From NCBI GenBank assembly GCA_903644035.1, contig CAHJXG010000215.1, positions 1-8,721 on the forward strand: a DNA stretch of 8,721 nucleotides. Direction: 5' to 3'. The translations under genes were made by a program, and so were the position numbers. Shown here piece by piece: positions 1 through 7,820 of this stretch. The notes under the pieces are model-generated. The model saw only the letters and a list, made by a program, of their open reading frames with translations. It was not told the DNA's origin and ran no database searches. Positions within the stretch are counted from its first letter, which is position 1. Each line of letters begins with the position of its first letter. The stretch is from Rhodospirillales bacterium. Lineage in GTDB: Bacteria > Pseudomonadota > Alphaproteobacteria > Acetobacterales > Acetobacteraceae.

Positions 1-985
1 TGAGGCCGGCCTTGAGCGCCACGAGGCCCAGCGCCGCCCCCAGCACCGCGCCGGGCTGCGCCGCCACGCGGCCGAGATCGACCGCAAGCCCGATGGAGAT
101 CAGGAAAACCCCCACCAGCAGGCCCTTGAACGGCTCGACCGTCACCTCGATCTGCCGGCGATACTCGGTCTCCGCCAGCAGCAGCCCGGCGATCAGCGCG
201 CCGAGCGCCATCGACAGGCCCGCCGCCGCCGCCGCCAGCCCGGTCGAGAGCACCACCAGCAGGCAGGCAGCCATGAACAGCTCCGGGCTTTGGGTGCGGG
301 CCACCCCGCGGAACAGCGGGCGCAGCGCCAGCCGGCCCAGCCCCACAAGGCCCACGACGAACGCCAGCGCCTGCCCGACCGCGAGCGCAAAGGCGCCCCA
401 CCCCGCCGCGCCGTCCCGGCCCAGCACGCCCAGGGTGAACAGCACCGGCACCACGGCCAGATCCTGGAACAGCAGCACGGCGAAGCTGGCGCGCCCGACC
501 AGCCCGGTGACCCGGCGCTCATCGGCCAGCACCTGCGCCACCACCGCCGTGGACGACATCGCCAGCGCCAGGCCGATCACCGCAGCGCCCGGCGGCGCCA
601 CGCCGAGCAGCGCCGCGCAGCCGCCCACCATCAGCGCGCAGGCGGACACCTGCAGGGCGCCCAGCCCGAACACCAGGCGGCGCATCATCACGATGCGCTC
701 GAACGACAGCTCGAGCCCGATCATGAACAGCAGCAGCACGACGCCCAACTCGGACACCGCCGCGATGCGGTCCCGGTCGTACAGCGTGACGAAGGACAGC
801 CACGGCGCCCGCCCGGTCAGCGCCCCCAGCCCGGACGGCCCCACCAGCACGCCCACCAGCATGAAGCCGAGCACCGTGCTGATCCGCATCCGGTGGAACA
901 GCGGAATGACCACGGCGGCGGCGCCCAGGATCACCAACGCCTCCCGCATCGGGCCGCCGAAATGCACCGCCTCTCCCCCTCCCAT
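1..985 (-). CDS. CPA2-family Kef-type cation:proton antiporter, N-terminal part (3' end outside window)
   Basis: This is a membrane antiporter expected to exchange K+ or Na+ for H+ across the inner membrane. Only the first 328 residues are present; the frame stays open to the left edge. Family hallmarks seen: the STVLGFMLVGVLVGPSGL block (residues 36-53), SELGVVLLLFMIGLEL (78-93), an AMSSTAVV helix break (142-149), FAVLLFQDLAVVP with the membrane Asp at D175, and the cytoplasmic-loop motif EYRRQIEVTVEPFKGLL (274-290). Hydrophobic segments run throughout. The ATG at 985 was chosen because AAAGGAG lies 6 nt upstream (plus-strand 992-998); an internal Met at residue 13 lacks this. The full protein would be about 570-600 residues if it follows the family, and whether it ends in an RCK domain cannot be seen. 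It is divergently arranged to pncA and paralogous to the antiporter at 1828-3630. Family assignment is firm; ion and regulator are unknown. Confidence 0.93.
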   Translation of the reverse strand, partial: MGGGEAVHFGGPMREALVILGAAAVVIPLFHRMRISTVLGFMLVGVLVGPSGLGALTGRAPWLSFVTLYDRDRIAAVSELGVVLLLFMIGLELSFERIVMMRRLVFGLGALQVSACALMVGGCAALLGVAPPGAAVIGLALAMSSTAVVAQVLADERRVTGLVGRASFAVLLFQDLAVVPVLFTLGVLGRDGAAGWGAFALAVGQALAFVVGLVGLGRLALRPLFRGVARTQSPELFMAACLLVVLSTGLAAAAAGLSMALGALIAGLLLAETEYRRQIEVTVEPFKGLLVGVFLISIGLAVDLGRVAAQPGAVLGAALGLVALKAGL

Positions 986-1070
986 GCCCGACTCCTTTGG
1001 CGGTAGCTTAGGGGATATCTGGCCGGGCCGCGGCAAAAACGGCCCAGCCGGCACAGGGAGGACTCCGAAG
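986..1070. promoter_or_regulatory. Divergent intergenic region with both ribosome binding sites and a GC-rich stem-loop
   Basis: These 85 bases must carry the start signals for both the left antiporter (minus) and pncA (plus). The Shine-Dalgarno of the antiporter is at 992-998 (minus AAAGGAG) and that of pncA at 1055-1062 (AGGGAGGA, 8 nt from ATG). Between them, GGGCCG (1025-1030) and CGGCCC (1040-1045) form a perfect 6-bp stem with a 9-nt A-rich loop; three more pairs (1021-1023 with 1047-1049) follow after one mismatch. The stem lies just upstream of the pncA ribosome binding site. No convincing -35/-10 pair was found on either strand. The stem-loop may be regulatory or just a consequence of high GC. 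Confidence 0.4.
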
Positions 1071-1706
1071 ATGCGCCTGTTGCCCGGGGACGTGCTGCTG
1101 GTGGTCGATGTGCAGCGGGATTTCCTGCCCGGCGGGCCGCTCGCGGTGCCCGACGGCGACGCCGTGACCGCGCCGATCAACCGGCTCGGCGCGCTGTTCG
1201 ACCACGTGCTGCTGACGCAGGACTGGCACCCGGCCGATCACGTGTCGTTCGCCGCCAACCACGCGGGCCGCCTGCCGTTCGAGCAGATCGAGCTGCCATA
1301 CGGGCCGCAGGTGCTGTGGCCCACCCACTGCGTGCAGGGCAGCGACGGCGCCCTGTTCGCGCCCGGCCTCGACCTGCCGCGGGCGGAGCTCGTAGTGCGC
1401 AAGGGGTTCCGCCCCGGGGTGGACAGCTACTCCGCCCTCACCGAGGCGGACCGGCGCACGCCCACGGGCCTCGCCGGCTACCTGCGGGAGCGCGGCCTGC
1501 GCCGGCTGTTCCTCGCGGGGCTGGCGACGGATTTCTGCGTGGCCTGGAGCGCGATGGACGCCGCCGCCGCCGGGTTCGAGGCCCATGTCATCGAGGATGC
1601 GTGCCGGGCCATCGACATGGGAGGATCGCTGGACCGGGCCTGGCAGGCGATGGGCGAGGCGAATGTCGGGCGCCTGGACAGCCACGCCCTGCTGGGGCGG
1701 GCGTAG
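1071..1706 (+). CDS. pncA: Nicotinamidase (pyrazinamidase) PncA
   Basis: Cytosolic hydrolase converting nicotinamide to nicotinate and ammonia, feeding the Preiss-Handler branch of NAD salvage. The 211-residue product matches the usual PncA length. Seen in sequence: the catalytic triad D13 (in VVDVQRDF), K111 (VRKGF) and C156 (GLATDFCV); metal ligands D51, H53 and H86, with a further candidate H57 (DWHPADH); and the WPTHCVQG block at 83-90. The GLATDFCV signature separates nicotinamidases from generic isochorismatase-like hydrolases. The frame is open far upstream, but the real start is the ATG at 1071: AGGGAGGA precedes it by 8 nt and homology begins there. Upstream codons are antisense to the divergent antiporter. 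The gene stands between two Kef-like antiporters; 121 bases separate it from the downstream one, so shared transcription is possible but not shown. Confidence 0.95.
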   Translation: MRLLPGDVLLVVDVQRDFLPGGPLAVPDGDAVTAPINRLGALFDHVLLTQDWHPADHVSFAANHAGRLPFEQIELPYGPQVLWPTHCVQGSDGALFAPGLDLPRAELVVRKGFRPGVDSYSALTEADRRTPTGLAGYLRERGLRRLFLAGLATDFCVAWSAMDAAAAGFEAHVIEDACRAIDMGGSLDRAWQAMGEANVGRLDSHALLGRA

Positions 1707-1827
1707 CCGGCGTCACGCCGCGCTTTGGAAAAATCGGAGCTTTGGCTATTGCTGCTCTGGGAGGGCTTCGGCGGGACAGGCCGGCCCGCCGCGGCCGCGC
1801 CGCGGGCTTTGCAGGATCGGACCGCCC
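1707..1827 (+). promoter_or_regulatory. Spacer between pncA and the Kef-type antiporter with stem-loop and short direct repeat
   Basis: This spacer holds a 7-bp perfect inverted repeat, CGGCGGG (1769-1775) and CCCGCCG (1785-1791) with a 9-nt loop. It also holds GCTTTGG twice, at 1722-1728 and 1739-1745. A weak promoter-like pair, TTGGAA (1725-1730) and TATTGC (1747-1752) with a 16-bp spacer, overlaps the direct repeat. No T-run follows the stem, so it is not a classic intrinsic terminator. The antiporter's ribosome binding site is weak: AGGA at 1813-1816, 11 nt from its ATG. Whether this region starts a new transcript or links the two genes cannot be decided from sequence. Confidence 0.3.
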
Positions 1828-3630
1828 ATGCTGCTTACGATTGCGATCCTGCTGGCGACGTCGGTCCTGCTGGTGCCGCTGTCGCGCCGGCTGGGCTTCG
1901 GCAGCGTGCTGGGCTACCTCGCGGGCGGGGCGCTGATCGGGCCGTCGGGCCTGCGCCTGATCACCGACGTGGGCGAGATTGCCGGCGTGTCCGAACTCGG
2001 CGTCATTATGCTGCTGTTCCTGATCGGCCTGGAGGTCCGGCCACAGCGCCTGTGGGTCATGCGGCGCGCGGTGTTCGTCCTGGGACCCGCGCAGGTGGCC
2101 GTCACCACCGCCGTGCTGGCGGCGGCCGCGCACCTGTTCGGCCTGCCATGGCCGGCGGCGGCGGTCGTCGGCGCGGGCATCGCCCTGTCCTCGACGGCCA
2201 TCGTCCTGCCGCTGCTGGCCGAGCGGGACCTGCTCGGCACGCCCTCGGGCCGGGACACCTTCGCCGTGCTGCTGTTCCAGGACCTCGCCTTCATCCCGCT
2301 GGTCGCCGCCGTGCCGCTGTTCGCCGGCGGGGAGGCTGCGCCCTCCCATGTGCCGTGGCTGGAGCTGGCCCGCGCGGTGGGCGCCATCGCCATCATCCTC
2401 GTCGGCGGGCGTTTCCTGATCCGGCCCGCGTTCCGCGCCATCGGCGGGGCGCGCACGCCTGAGGTGTTCACGGCGCTTGCGCTGTTCGTCGTGGCCGGCT
2501 CGGCGGCGTTGGCGAGCGCCGCCGGGCTGTCCACCTCGCTCGGCGCGTTCATCGGCGGGGTGCTGCTGTCGGACTCCGAGTACCGGCACGAGGTGCAGGC
2601 CGACGTCGAGCCGTTCAAGGGCCTGCTGCTCGGCTTCTTCTTTCTCTCGGTCGGCATGTCGGCGAATTTGGGCCTCGCGGTGCAGAACCCCGGGTTCTTC
2701 GCCATGGTCGTGCCCGGGCTGATGCTCGCCAAGGTGGCGGTGGCGTTCGGCCTCGGCCGGCTGGGCGGGCAGACAAGCCGGGCGGCCGTGCGCTTCGCGC
2801 TGGCCCTGCCGCAGGGCAGCGAGTTCAGCTTCGTGCTGTTCTCCGCCGCCGTCACCGCCGGCGCGCTGACGCAGGCGGCGTTCGACCGGGCGACGCTGGC
2901 CATCGCGCTCTCGATGGCCGCGACGCCGCTGCTGTTCGCCGCCTCCGAACGCTTCGTCGTCCCGCGGCTGCAGAAGGTGGCGAAGCCCGCCTACGACGCG
3001 ATCCAGGACGACGGCGCGCCGGTCATCATCTGCGGCTTCGGCCGGGTCGGCCAGATCGTCGGGCGCGTCCTGCGCATGCGCGGCATCGCCTTCACGGCGC
3101 TGGAGCAGGACACGGAGCAGGTCGAGGTGATCCGCCGCTTCGGCAGCAAGGTCTATTACGGCAACCCGTCGCGCCCCGACCTGCTGCGCGCGGCCGGCGC
3201 CGAGCACGCGCGCCTGCTGGTCGTGGCGCTGGACGACATGGAGCAGACGCTCCGCGTGGTCGAGGTGGCCCGGCGCACCTTCCCCCATCTCCGCGTGCTC
3301 GCCCGCGCCCGCAACCGGCGCCACGCCCATTTGCTGATGGACCGCGGCGTGGACCGCCTGGTGCGCGAGACCTTCCATTCCAGCCTGCGGCTGAGCGAGA
3401 TGGCGCTGGAGGATCTCGGGGTCGCGTCGGACGAGGCCCGGCGGGCAGTGGCGTTCTTCCGGGACTATGACGAGAAGAACCTGATCGAGAGCCACGCCTT
3501 CTACGAGGACGAGCGCCAGCTGATCCAGGGTGCCAAGCAGGCGGGCGAGGAGCTGTCCGGCCTGTTCGAGGCCGACCAGCGCGAGCGGCAGGCCGGACCG
3601 GTGAGAGACCGAAAGAAGGCGGGCAGCTAA
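1828..3630 (+). CDS. Kef-type (KefB/KefC-like) CPA2 K+/H+ antiporter with RCK_N domain
   Basis: Inner-membrane K+/H+ antiporter of 600 residues, the usual KefB/KefC length. The N-terminal two thirds (about 1-375) is a polytopic exchanger domain with GSVLGYLAGGALIGPSGL, SELGVIMLLFLIGLEV, ALSSTAIV (about 119-126), LLFQDLAFIP with D152 in the membrane, and the loop EYRHEVQADVEPFKGLLLG (about 251-269). A cytoplasmic Rossmann RCK_N/TrkA-N domain follows (about 396-515) with GFGRVG at 403-408 and an acidic end of strand 2 at ALEQD (424-428). The segment RVLARARNRRHAHLLMDRGV resembles the E. coli Kef RCK domain. In E. coli, glutathione and its electrophile adducts gate these exchangers through this domain. 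No KefF/KefG-like quinone reductase gene is adjacent. The frame opens at 1585 inside pncA, but homology begins at ATG 1828. KefB versus KefC cannot be decided, so no symbol is given. Confidence 0.93.
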   Translation: MLLTIAILLATSVLLVPLSRRLGFGSVLGYLAGGALIGPSGLRLITDVGEIAGVSELGVIMLLFLIGLEVRPQRLWVMRRAVFVLGPAQVAVTTAVLAAAAHLFGLPWPAAAVVGAGIALSSTAIVLPLLAERDLLGTPSGRDTFAVLLFQDLAFIPLVAAVPLFAGGEAAPSHVPWLELARAVGAIAIILVGGRFLIRPAFRAIGGARTPEVFTALALFVVAGSAALASAAGLSTSLGAFIGGVLLSDSEYRHEVQADVEPFKGLLLGFFFLSVGMSANLGLAVQNPGFFAMVVPGLMLAKVAVAFGLGRLGGQTSRAAVRFALALPQGSEFSFVLFSAAVTAGALTQAAFDRATLAIALSMAATPLLFAASERFVVPRLQKVAKPAYDAIQDDGAPVIICGFGRVGQIVGRVLRMRGIAFTALEQDTEQVEVIRRFGSKVYYGNPSRPDLLRAAGAEHARLLVVALDDMEQTLRVVEVARRTFPHLRVLARARNRRHAHLLMDRGVDRLVRETFHSSLRLSEMALEDLGVASDEARRAVAFFRDYDEKNLIESHAFYEDERQLIQGAKQAGEELSGLFEADQRERQAGPVRDRKKAGS

Positions 3631-3840
3631 GTATCAAGCTGCGAAGCGTTTCGACACGCATAACAAAAACAATTTGTTTTCAATATTTTATAAGTGGGCA
3701 GTCGTTGTGCATCCAACTACCGCCAACCCGCGCGAACTGCGGCTGATTCGACCGAGCTGACACCTGCGCCGTGAAGATTAAACCGTTGCTTCATCATTGT
3801 CTGCTATCATGTCCGGCATAGCTGCAATCGGATCGGGCAT
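3631..3840 (+). promoter_or_regulatory. Intergenic region upstream of the c-di-GMP gene: AT-rich patch, palindrome, candidate promoter
   Basis: No gene is seen in these 210 bases. From 3661 to 3694 only 5 of 34 bases are G or C, in a genome segment near 70% GC. This patch holds the perfect odd palindrome AAAACAA-T-TTGTTTT (3666-3680). Close to the downstream gene an extended -10-like element, TGCTATCAT (3802-3810), would place a transcript start near 3817 and a leader of about 25 nt; no good -35 accompanies it. TCCGGCATA (3812-3820) and TCGGGCATA (3833-3841) form an imperfect direct repeat 21 bp apart. No intrinsic terminator for the antiporter gene was recognised. Promoter assignment is tentative. 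Confidence 0.4.
3666..3680. repeat. 15-bp palindrome in AT-rich patch
   Basis: AAAACAA (3666-3672) and TTGTTTT (3674-3680) are perfect reverse complements around a central T. With no GC pairs and no loop room, it is more likely a DNA-level binding site than an RNA terminator. It lies about 160 bp upstream of the MHYT-PAS-GGDEF-EAL gene and 35 bp after the antiporter stop. Confidence 0.6.
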
Positions 3841-6207
3841 ATGAGGATCGTTGGCTGCGTATTGGACCAACACGACCTGCGACTGCTTGCGGTGGCGGCG
3901 TTCATGTGTGCCTTGGCTTGCCTGACCAGCTGCGCCCTGCTTTGCCGGGCCCGGGCCGCGAAAAGGCGGGTGCGGGTGGCCTGGACGGTCCTGGCCGCGG
4001 TCGAGTTCGGCGGCGGCGTGTGGTCGCTGCATTTCGTCGCCATGCTTGCCTACATGCCGGCGCTGCGGATCGGTTTTGCGATCTGGCCCACGTTGCTTTC
4101 GGCCACCGCGGCGATGGCCGGCGCGTGGGCGGCCTTCTCCATCGTGCTGTTGCCGCGCCAGACGATGGTCAAGATGGTTTGGGTGGCCGGCTTTCTCGTG
4201 TGCGGCGTGTCCAGCATGCACTATGTGGGCGTGAGCGCGATGCGCGTGCCGGGCACGCTGACGCTGGACACAGCCGGGGTGCTCTGGTCGGTGGCCGCAT
4301 CCGGCCTGGTTGCCCTGGCCGCGGCTTGGTCGCTGCGGGCGCTTGACACGCCGGCGCAGTTCACCATCGCGGCGGCGCTGCTCGCGCTGGCTGTCTGCAC
4401 CCTGCACTTCCAAGGCATGTCAGCGATCAACCTGCAGCTGGGCGGACCTGCCGCGAGCCTTGCCGGCGAGTTTGAGGCCTTGACGCTGGCGGCCTCCGTC
4501 GCGGTGGTCAGCATCGCCTTGCTCGCCGCAAGCCTGGCCCTGACGGTCATGGACTGGCATCTGTCGCAGCGACAGTCGCAGGAAAGGGAGCGGCTGCGTC
4601 AACTGGTTGACATCTCGTTCGAAGGCCTGCTGATCGAGCGAAACGGGGTGGTGCTGGACGTCAACGAGCGCCTGTGCGAGCTGGCAGGCCGCGACGCGCG
4701 TTCGCTGATCGGGCAGGCCCTCGACCGCCTGGCACTCAAGTCTGCCGTGCAGGGCAGCACGAGCGCGCAGCCGAAGGAACACCACCTGCTTCGCAGCGAC
4801 GGGGCCATGGTGCCGGTCGAGTGCCTGGTCAGGCCCGTCACCTATGAGGGGCTTCCCGCCAACGCCGTCGCCCTGCGTGACCTGACCGATCGGCACAGCA
4901 GCGAGGCCGCGCTGATCCGCATGGCCCACCATGATCCGCTCACCGGCTTGCCCAATCGCCTGCTGCTTGACAAGCGCCTAGCGGAGAGCCTGGCTGCGGG
5001 GACACCGGCCGGCAAGTCCATCGCGGTGCTCTGCCTGGACCTCGACGGCTTCAAGTCGGTGAACGACCTGCACGGCCACGCCGCTGGCGACGAACTGCTG
5101 ATCCAGGTCGCGCGACGCCTGGAGGCGGAGCTGCGGGAAGACGACACGCTGGCCCGGCTCGGCGGCGACGAGTTCGTCATCGTGGTGCCAGCCCGGTCCG
5201 GGTCGCACGACGCCCTTGCGGACCGGCTCGTCCGCACCCTCGGGCAACCGTTCGTGGTGGCGGGGCAGCCGGTCGTCGTCGGCGCGTCCGTGGGCGTTGC
5301 GCTCTGCCCGGCGCATGCACAGAGCGGCGCCGAGCTGCTGCGGTGCGCCGACATCGCGATGTATTGCGCCAAAGAGGCCGGGCGGCACAGGTTCCGCGTG
5401 TTCGATCCCGCCATGGACCAGTTTCTTCAGGACCAACAGGCGCTGGAGCGCGACCTGCGCGAGGCGATCCAGCACGAGGCGATGTCGCTGCATTACCAGC
5501 CCTTGGTGAACGCCATGACCGGCCGTGTCGAGGGCTACGAGGCCTTGCTGCGCTGGGAGCACCCGGCCCGCGGCATGGTGCCGCCCTCCGTGTTCATCCC
5601 GCTTGCCGAAGAGAAGCAGCTGATCCAACCGTTGGGCCGCTGGGTGCTGGAGACGGCCTGCCGCGAGGCGGCCGGCTGGGAAGGGTCGCTGCGGGTCGCG
5701 GTGAACCTGTCGCCCCGGCAGTTCCAGCATACCGACTTGCCGGACTATGTTTTCGACCTGCTGCGCCGCACTGGCCTGCACCCGGACCGTCTGGAGCTTG
5801 AGGTGACGGAGGGCGTGCTGATCGACGATCCCGACCACGCGATGCACATGCTGTCCACCTTGCGCGCGGGTGGGGTGCGGGTCTCGCTCGACGATTTCGG
5901 GACAGGCTACTCGTCGCTCAGCTATCTCCGGCGCTTTCCGCTCGACAAGATCAAGATCGACAAGTCCTTCGTGGACGGCCTGACCGGCAACGACCCGCAG
6001 GCTGCGTCCATCGTCACCGCGCTGATCGCCTTGGCCCACACCCTGGGGCTGAGCGTCACGGCGGAGGGCGTGGAGACGGCGGAACAGCTGCAGCAGCTGC
6101 AACGCCAGGCCTGCAACCAGGTGCAAGGCTATCTGCTCGGCAAGCCCTCGCGGGAGCGGCTGGCGAGCACGAACGTGATCGTCGGCCAGGCCGACGCGGT
6201 GTCGTGA
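3841..6207 (+). CDS. MHYT-PAS-GGDEF-EAL membrane protein, bifunctional diguanylate cyclase/phosphodiesterase
   Basis: Predicted membrane-bound regulator of cyclic di-GMP, 788 residues. Domains in order: an N-terminal multi-helix MHYT sensor (about 1-240) with three motif copies at LHFVAM (63-68), MHYVGV (126-131) and LHFQGM (188-193); a PAS domain (about 252-350); a GGDEF domain from HHDPLTGLPNR (363-373) to about 520; and a C-terminal EAL domain (about 535-780). The cyclase motif GGDEF (441-445) is intact, and the inhibitory I-site REDD (432-435) sits five residues before it. EAL residues look complete: EALLRW (567-572), N622, E654, DDFGTG (684-689), K705, E742 and the QGYLLGKP end. Both activities are therefore possible. 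MHYT domains have been proposed to bind copper and sense O2, CO or NO; the ligand here is unknown. The start at 3841 keeps the first helix, but the ribosome binding site is weak (GGATCGGG). It appears monocistronic. Confidence 0.93.
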   Translation: MRIVGCVLDQHDLRLLAVAAFMCALACLTSCALLCRARAAKRRVRVAWTVLAAVEFGGGVWSLHFVAMLAYMPALRIGFAIWPTLLSATAAMAGAWAAFSIVLLPRQTMVKMVWVAGFLVCGVSSMHYVGVSAMRVPGTLTLDTAGVLWSVAASGLVALAAAWSLRALDTPAQFTIAAALLALAVCTLHFQGMSAINLQLGGPAASLAGEFEALTLAASVAVVSIALLAASLALTVMDWHLSQRQSQERERLRQLVDISFEGLLIERNGVVLDVNERLCELAGRDARSLIGQALDRLALKSAVQGSTSAQPKEHHLLRSDGAMVPVECLVRPVTYEGLPANAVALRDLTDRHSSEAALIRMAHHDPLTGLPNRLLLDKRLAESLAAGTPAGKSIAVLCLDLDGFKSVNDLHGHAAGDELLIQVARRLEAELREDDTLARLGGDEFVIVVPARSGSHDALADRLVRTLGQPFVVAGQPVVVGASVGVALCPAHAQSGAELLRCADIAMYCAKEAGRHRFRVFDPAMDQFLQDQQALERDLREAIQHEAMSLHYQPLVNAMTGRVEGYEALLRWEHPARGMVPPSVFIPLAEEKQLIQPLGRWVLETACREAAGWEGSLRVAVNLSPRQFQHTDLPDYVFDLLRRTGLHPDRLELEVTEGVLIDDPDHAMHMLSTLRAGGVRVSLDDFGTGYSSLSYLRRFPLDKIKIDKSFVDGLTGNDPQAASIVTALIALAHTLGLSVTAEGVETAEQLQQLQRQACNQVQGYLLGKPSRERLASTNVIVGQADAVS

Positions 6208-6260
6208 CCAGCACAGCTTGCCGTCGGCCGTTCAGCTGCATCGCAGTGTTCCGCCACGTT

Positions 6261-6276
6261 CTGAAAGCATTTTCAG
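6261..6276. terminator. Small hairpin after the c-di-GMP gene
   Basis: CTGAAA (6261-6266) and TTTCAG (6271-6276) pair perfectly around GCAT, about 55 bases past the plus-strand stop. The stem is short and AU-rich with no U-tract, so terminator function is a guess from position. Confidence 0.25.
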
Positions 6277-6305
6277 CGGGCGGATGTGACGTGCTCGGAG
6301 GACCG

Positions 6306-6344
6306 GCGCCGGGCGCGCCCCGTGAAGAAGCGGGTGCCCGGCGC
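6306..6344. terminator. Strong GC-rich hairpin between convergent genes
   Basis: GCGCCGGGC (6306-6314) and GCCCGGCGC (6336-6344) form a perfect 9-bp stem. A further inner stem, CCCG (6319-6322) with CGGG (6331-6334), closes the 8-nt loop TGAAGAAG. It lies about 100 bases past the c-di-GMP gene stop and about 90 bases past the rhlE stop. The dyad is almost symmetrical and could stop transcripts from both sides; it lacks a U-tract on either strand. Confidence 0.45.
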
Positions 6345-6375
6345 AGCCCGAAGCGCCGCTAGACCAATGTCGCCC

Positions 6376-6405
6376 TGACTGGAGACACGGCGGCGTTGCC
6401 AGTCA
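6376..6405 (-). terminator. 7-bp dyad just downstream of rhlE
   Basis: TGACTGG (6376-6382) and CCAGTCA (6399-6405) are perfect reverse complements with a 16-nt loop, about 28 bases after the rhlE stop codon. No U-tract follows in the minus direction. It may be a 3' mRNA hairpin or factor-dependent stop site; the function is inferred from position only. Confidence 0.3.
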
Positions 6406-6432
6406 TGCGACGAATTGATCGCTCAAACAAAC

Positions 6433-7701
<1,269 letters not shown>

Positions 7702-7708
7702 ACGGAAA

Positions 7709-7724
7709 GGCGCCTCCTGGCGCC
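7709..7724 (-). promoter_or_regulatory. Local hairpin enclosing the rhlE Shine-Dalgarno
   Basis: On the mRNA strand GGCGCC (7724-7719) pairs perfectly with GGCGCC (7714-7709) around the tetraloop AGGA. The Shine-Dalgarno AGGAGG (7718-7713) spans the loop and the first two stem bases. This hairpin and the long-range pairing share 7709-7714, so they are mutually exclusive and could be alternative closed states. Confidence 0.55.
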
Positions 7725-7820
7725 GGGTCATGGAACCGCGCACCCGGATGAGGATGCAGGCGGCGTGTGGGAAGGTGCCCTGCGTGGCATAGGACGCGGC
7801 AGGCCCGCCGCTGAGGGTCG

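Larger units (their letters stand above)
6208..6432. other. Convergent intergenic region with several inverted repeats (candidate bidirectional termination zone)
   Basis: These 225 bases lie between the ends of the c-di-GMP gene (plus) and rhlE (minus), and no gene is seen. They contain four inverted repeats: CTGAAA/TTTCAG (6261-6276), GCGCCGGGC/GCCCGGCGC (6306-6344), CGGCGC/GCGCCG (6339-6358) and TGACTGG/CCAGTCA (6376-6405). None is followed by a clear T-run on either strand, so canonical intrinsic terminators are not proven. Their position is where transcripts from both sides must end. Confidence 0.5.

Noticed and set aside
12..1070. Long plus-strand open frame upstream of and in frame with pncA, which would make a 564-residue protein.
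   Set aside because: It is antisense to the divergent antiporter, whose minus-strand translation matches CPA2 family motifs; composition is Ser/Pro/Ala/Arg-rich noise and a strong ribosome binding site marks ATG 1071.
1585..1827. Earlier start of the Kef-type antiporter inside pncA.
   Set aside because: The extra 81 codons overlap pncA in another frame and lack antiporter homology; the first membrane helix begins at 1828.
1588..3495. 635-codon minus-strand frame opposite the Kef-type antiporter.
   Set aside because: Gln/His/Arg/Asp-rich translation typical of antisense frames in GC-rich DNA; the plus strand encodes a clear antiporter.
3684..3694. TATAAG as a -10 element in the AT-rich patch.
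   Set aside because: No -35-like hexamer lies 15-19 bp upstream, and the gene start is about 150 bp away.
4978..6126. 382-codon minus-strand frame opposite the GGDEF-EAL region, plus shorter ones at 3778-4413 and 4420-4932.
   Set aside because: No recognisable domain; the plus strand carries intact catalytic motifs throughout.
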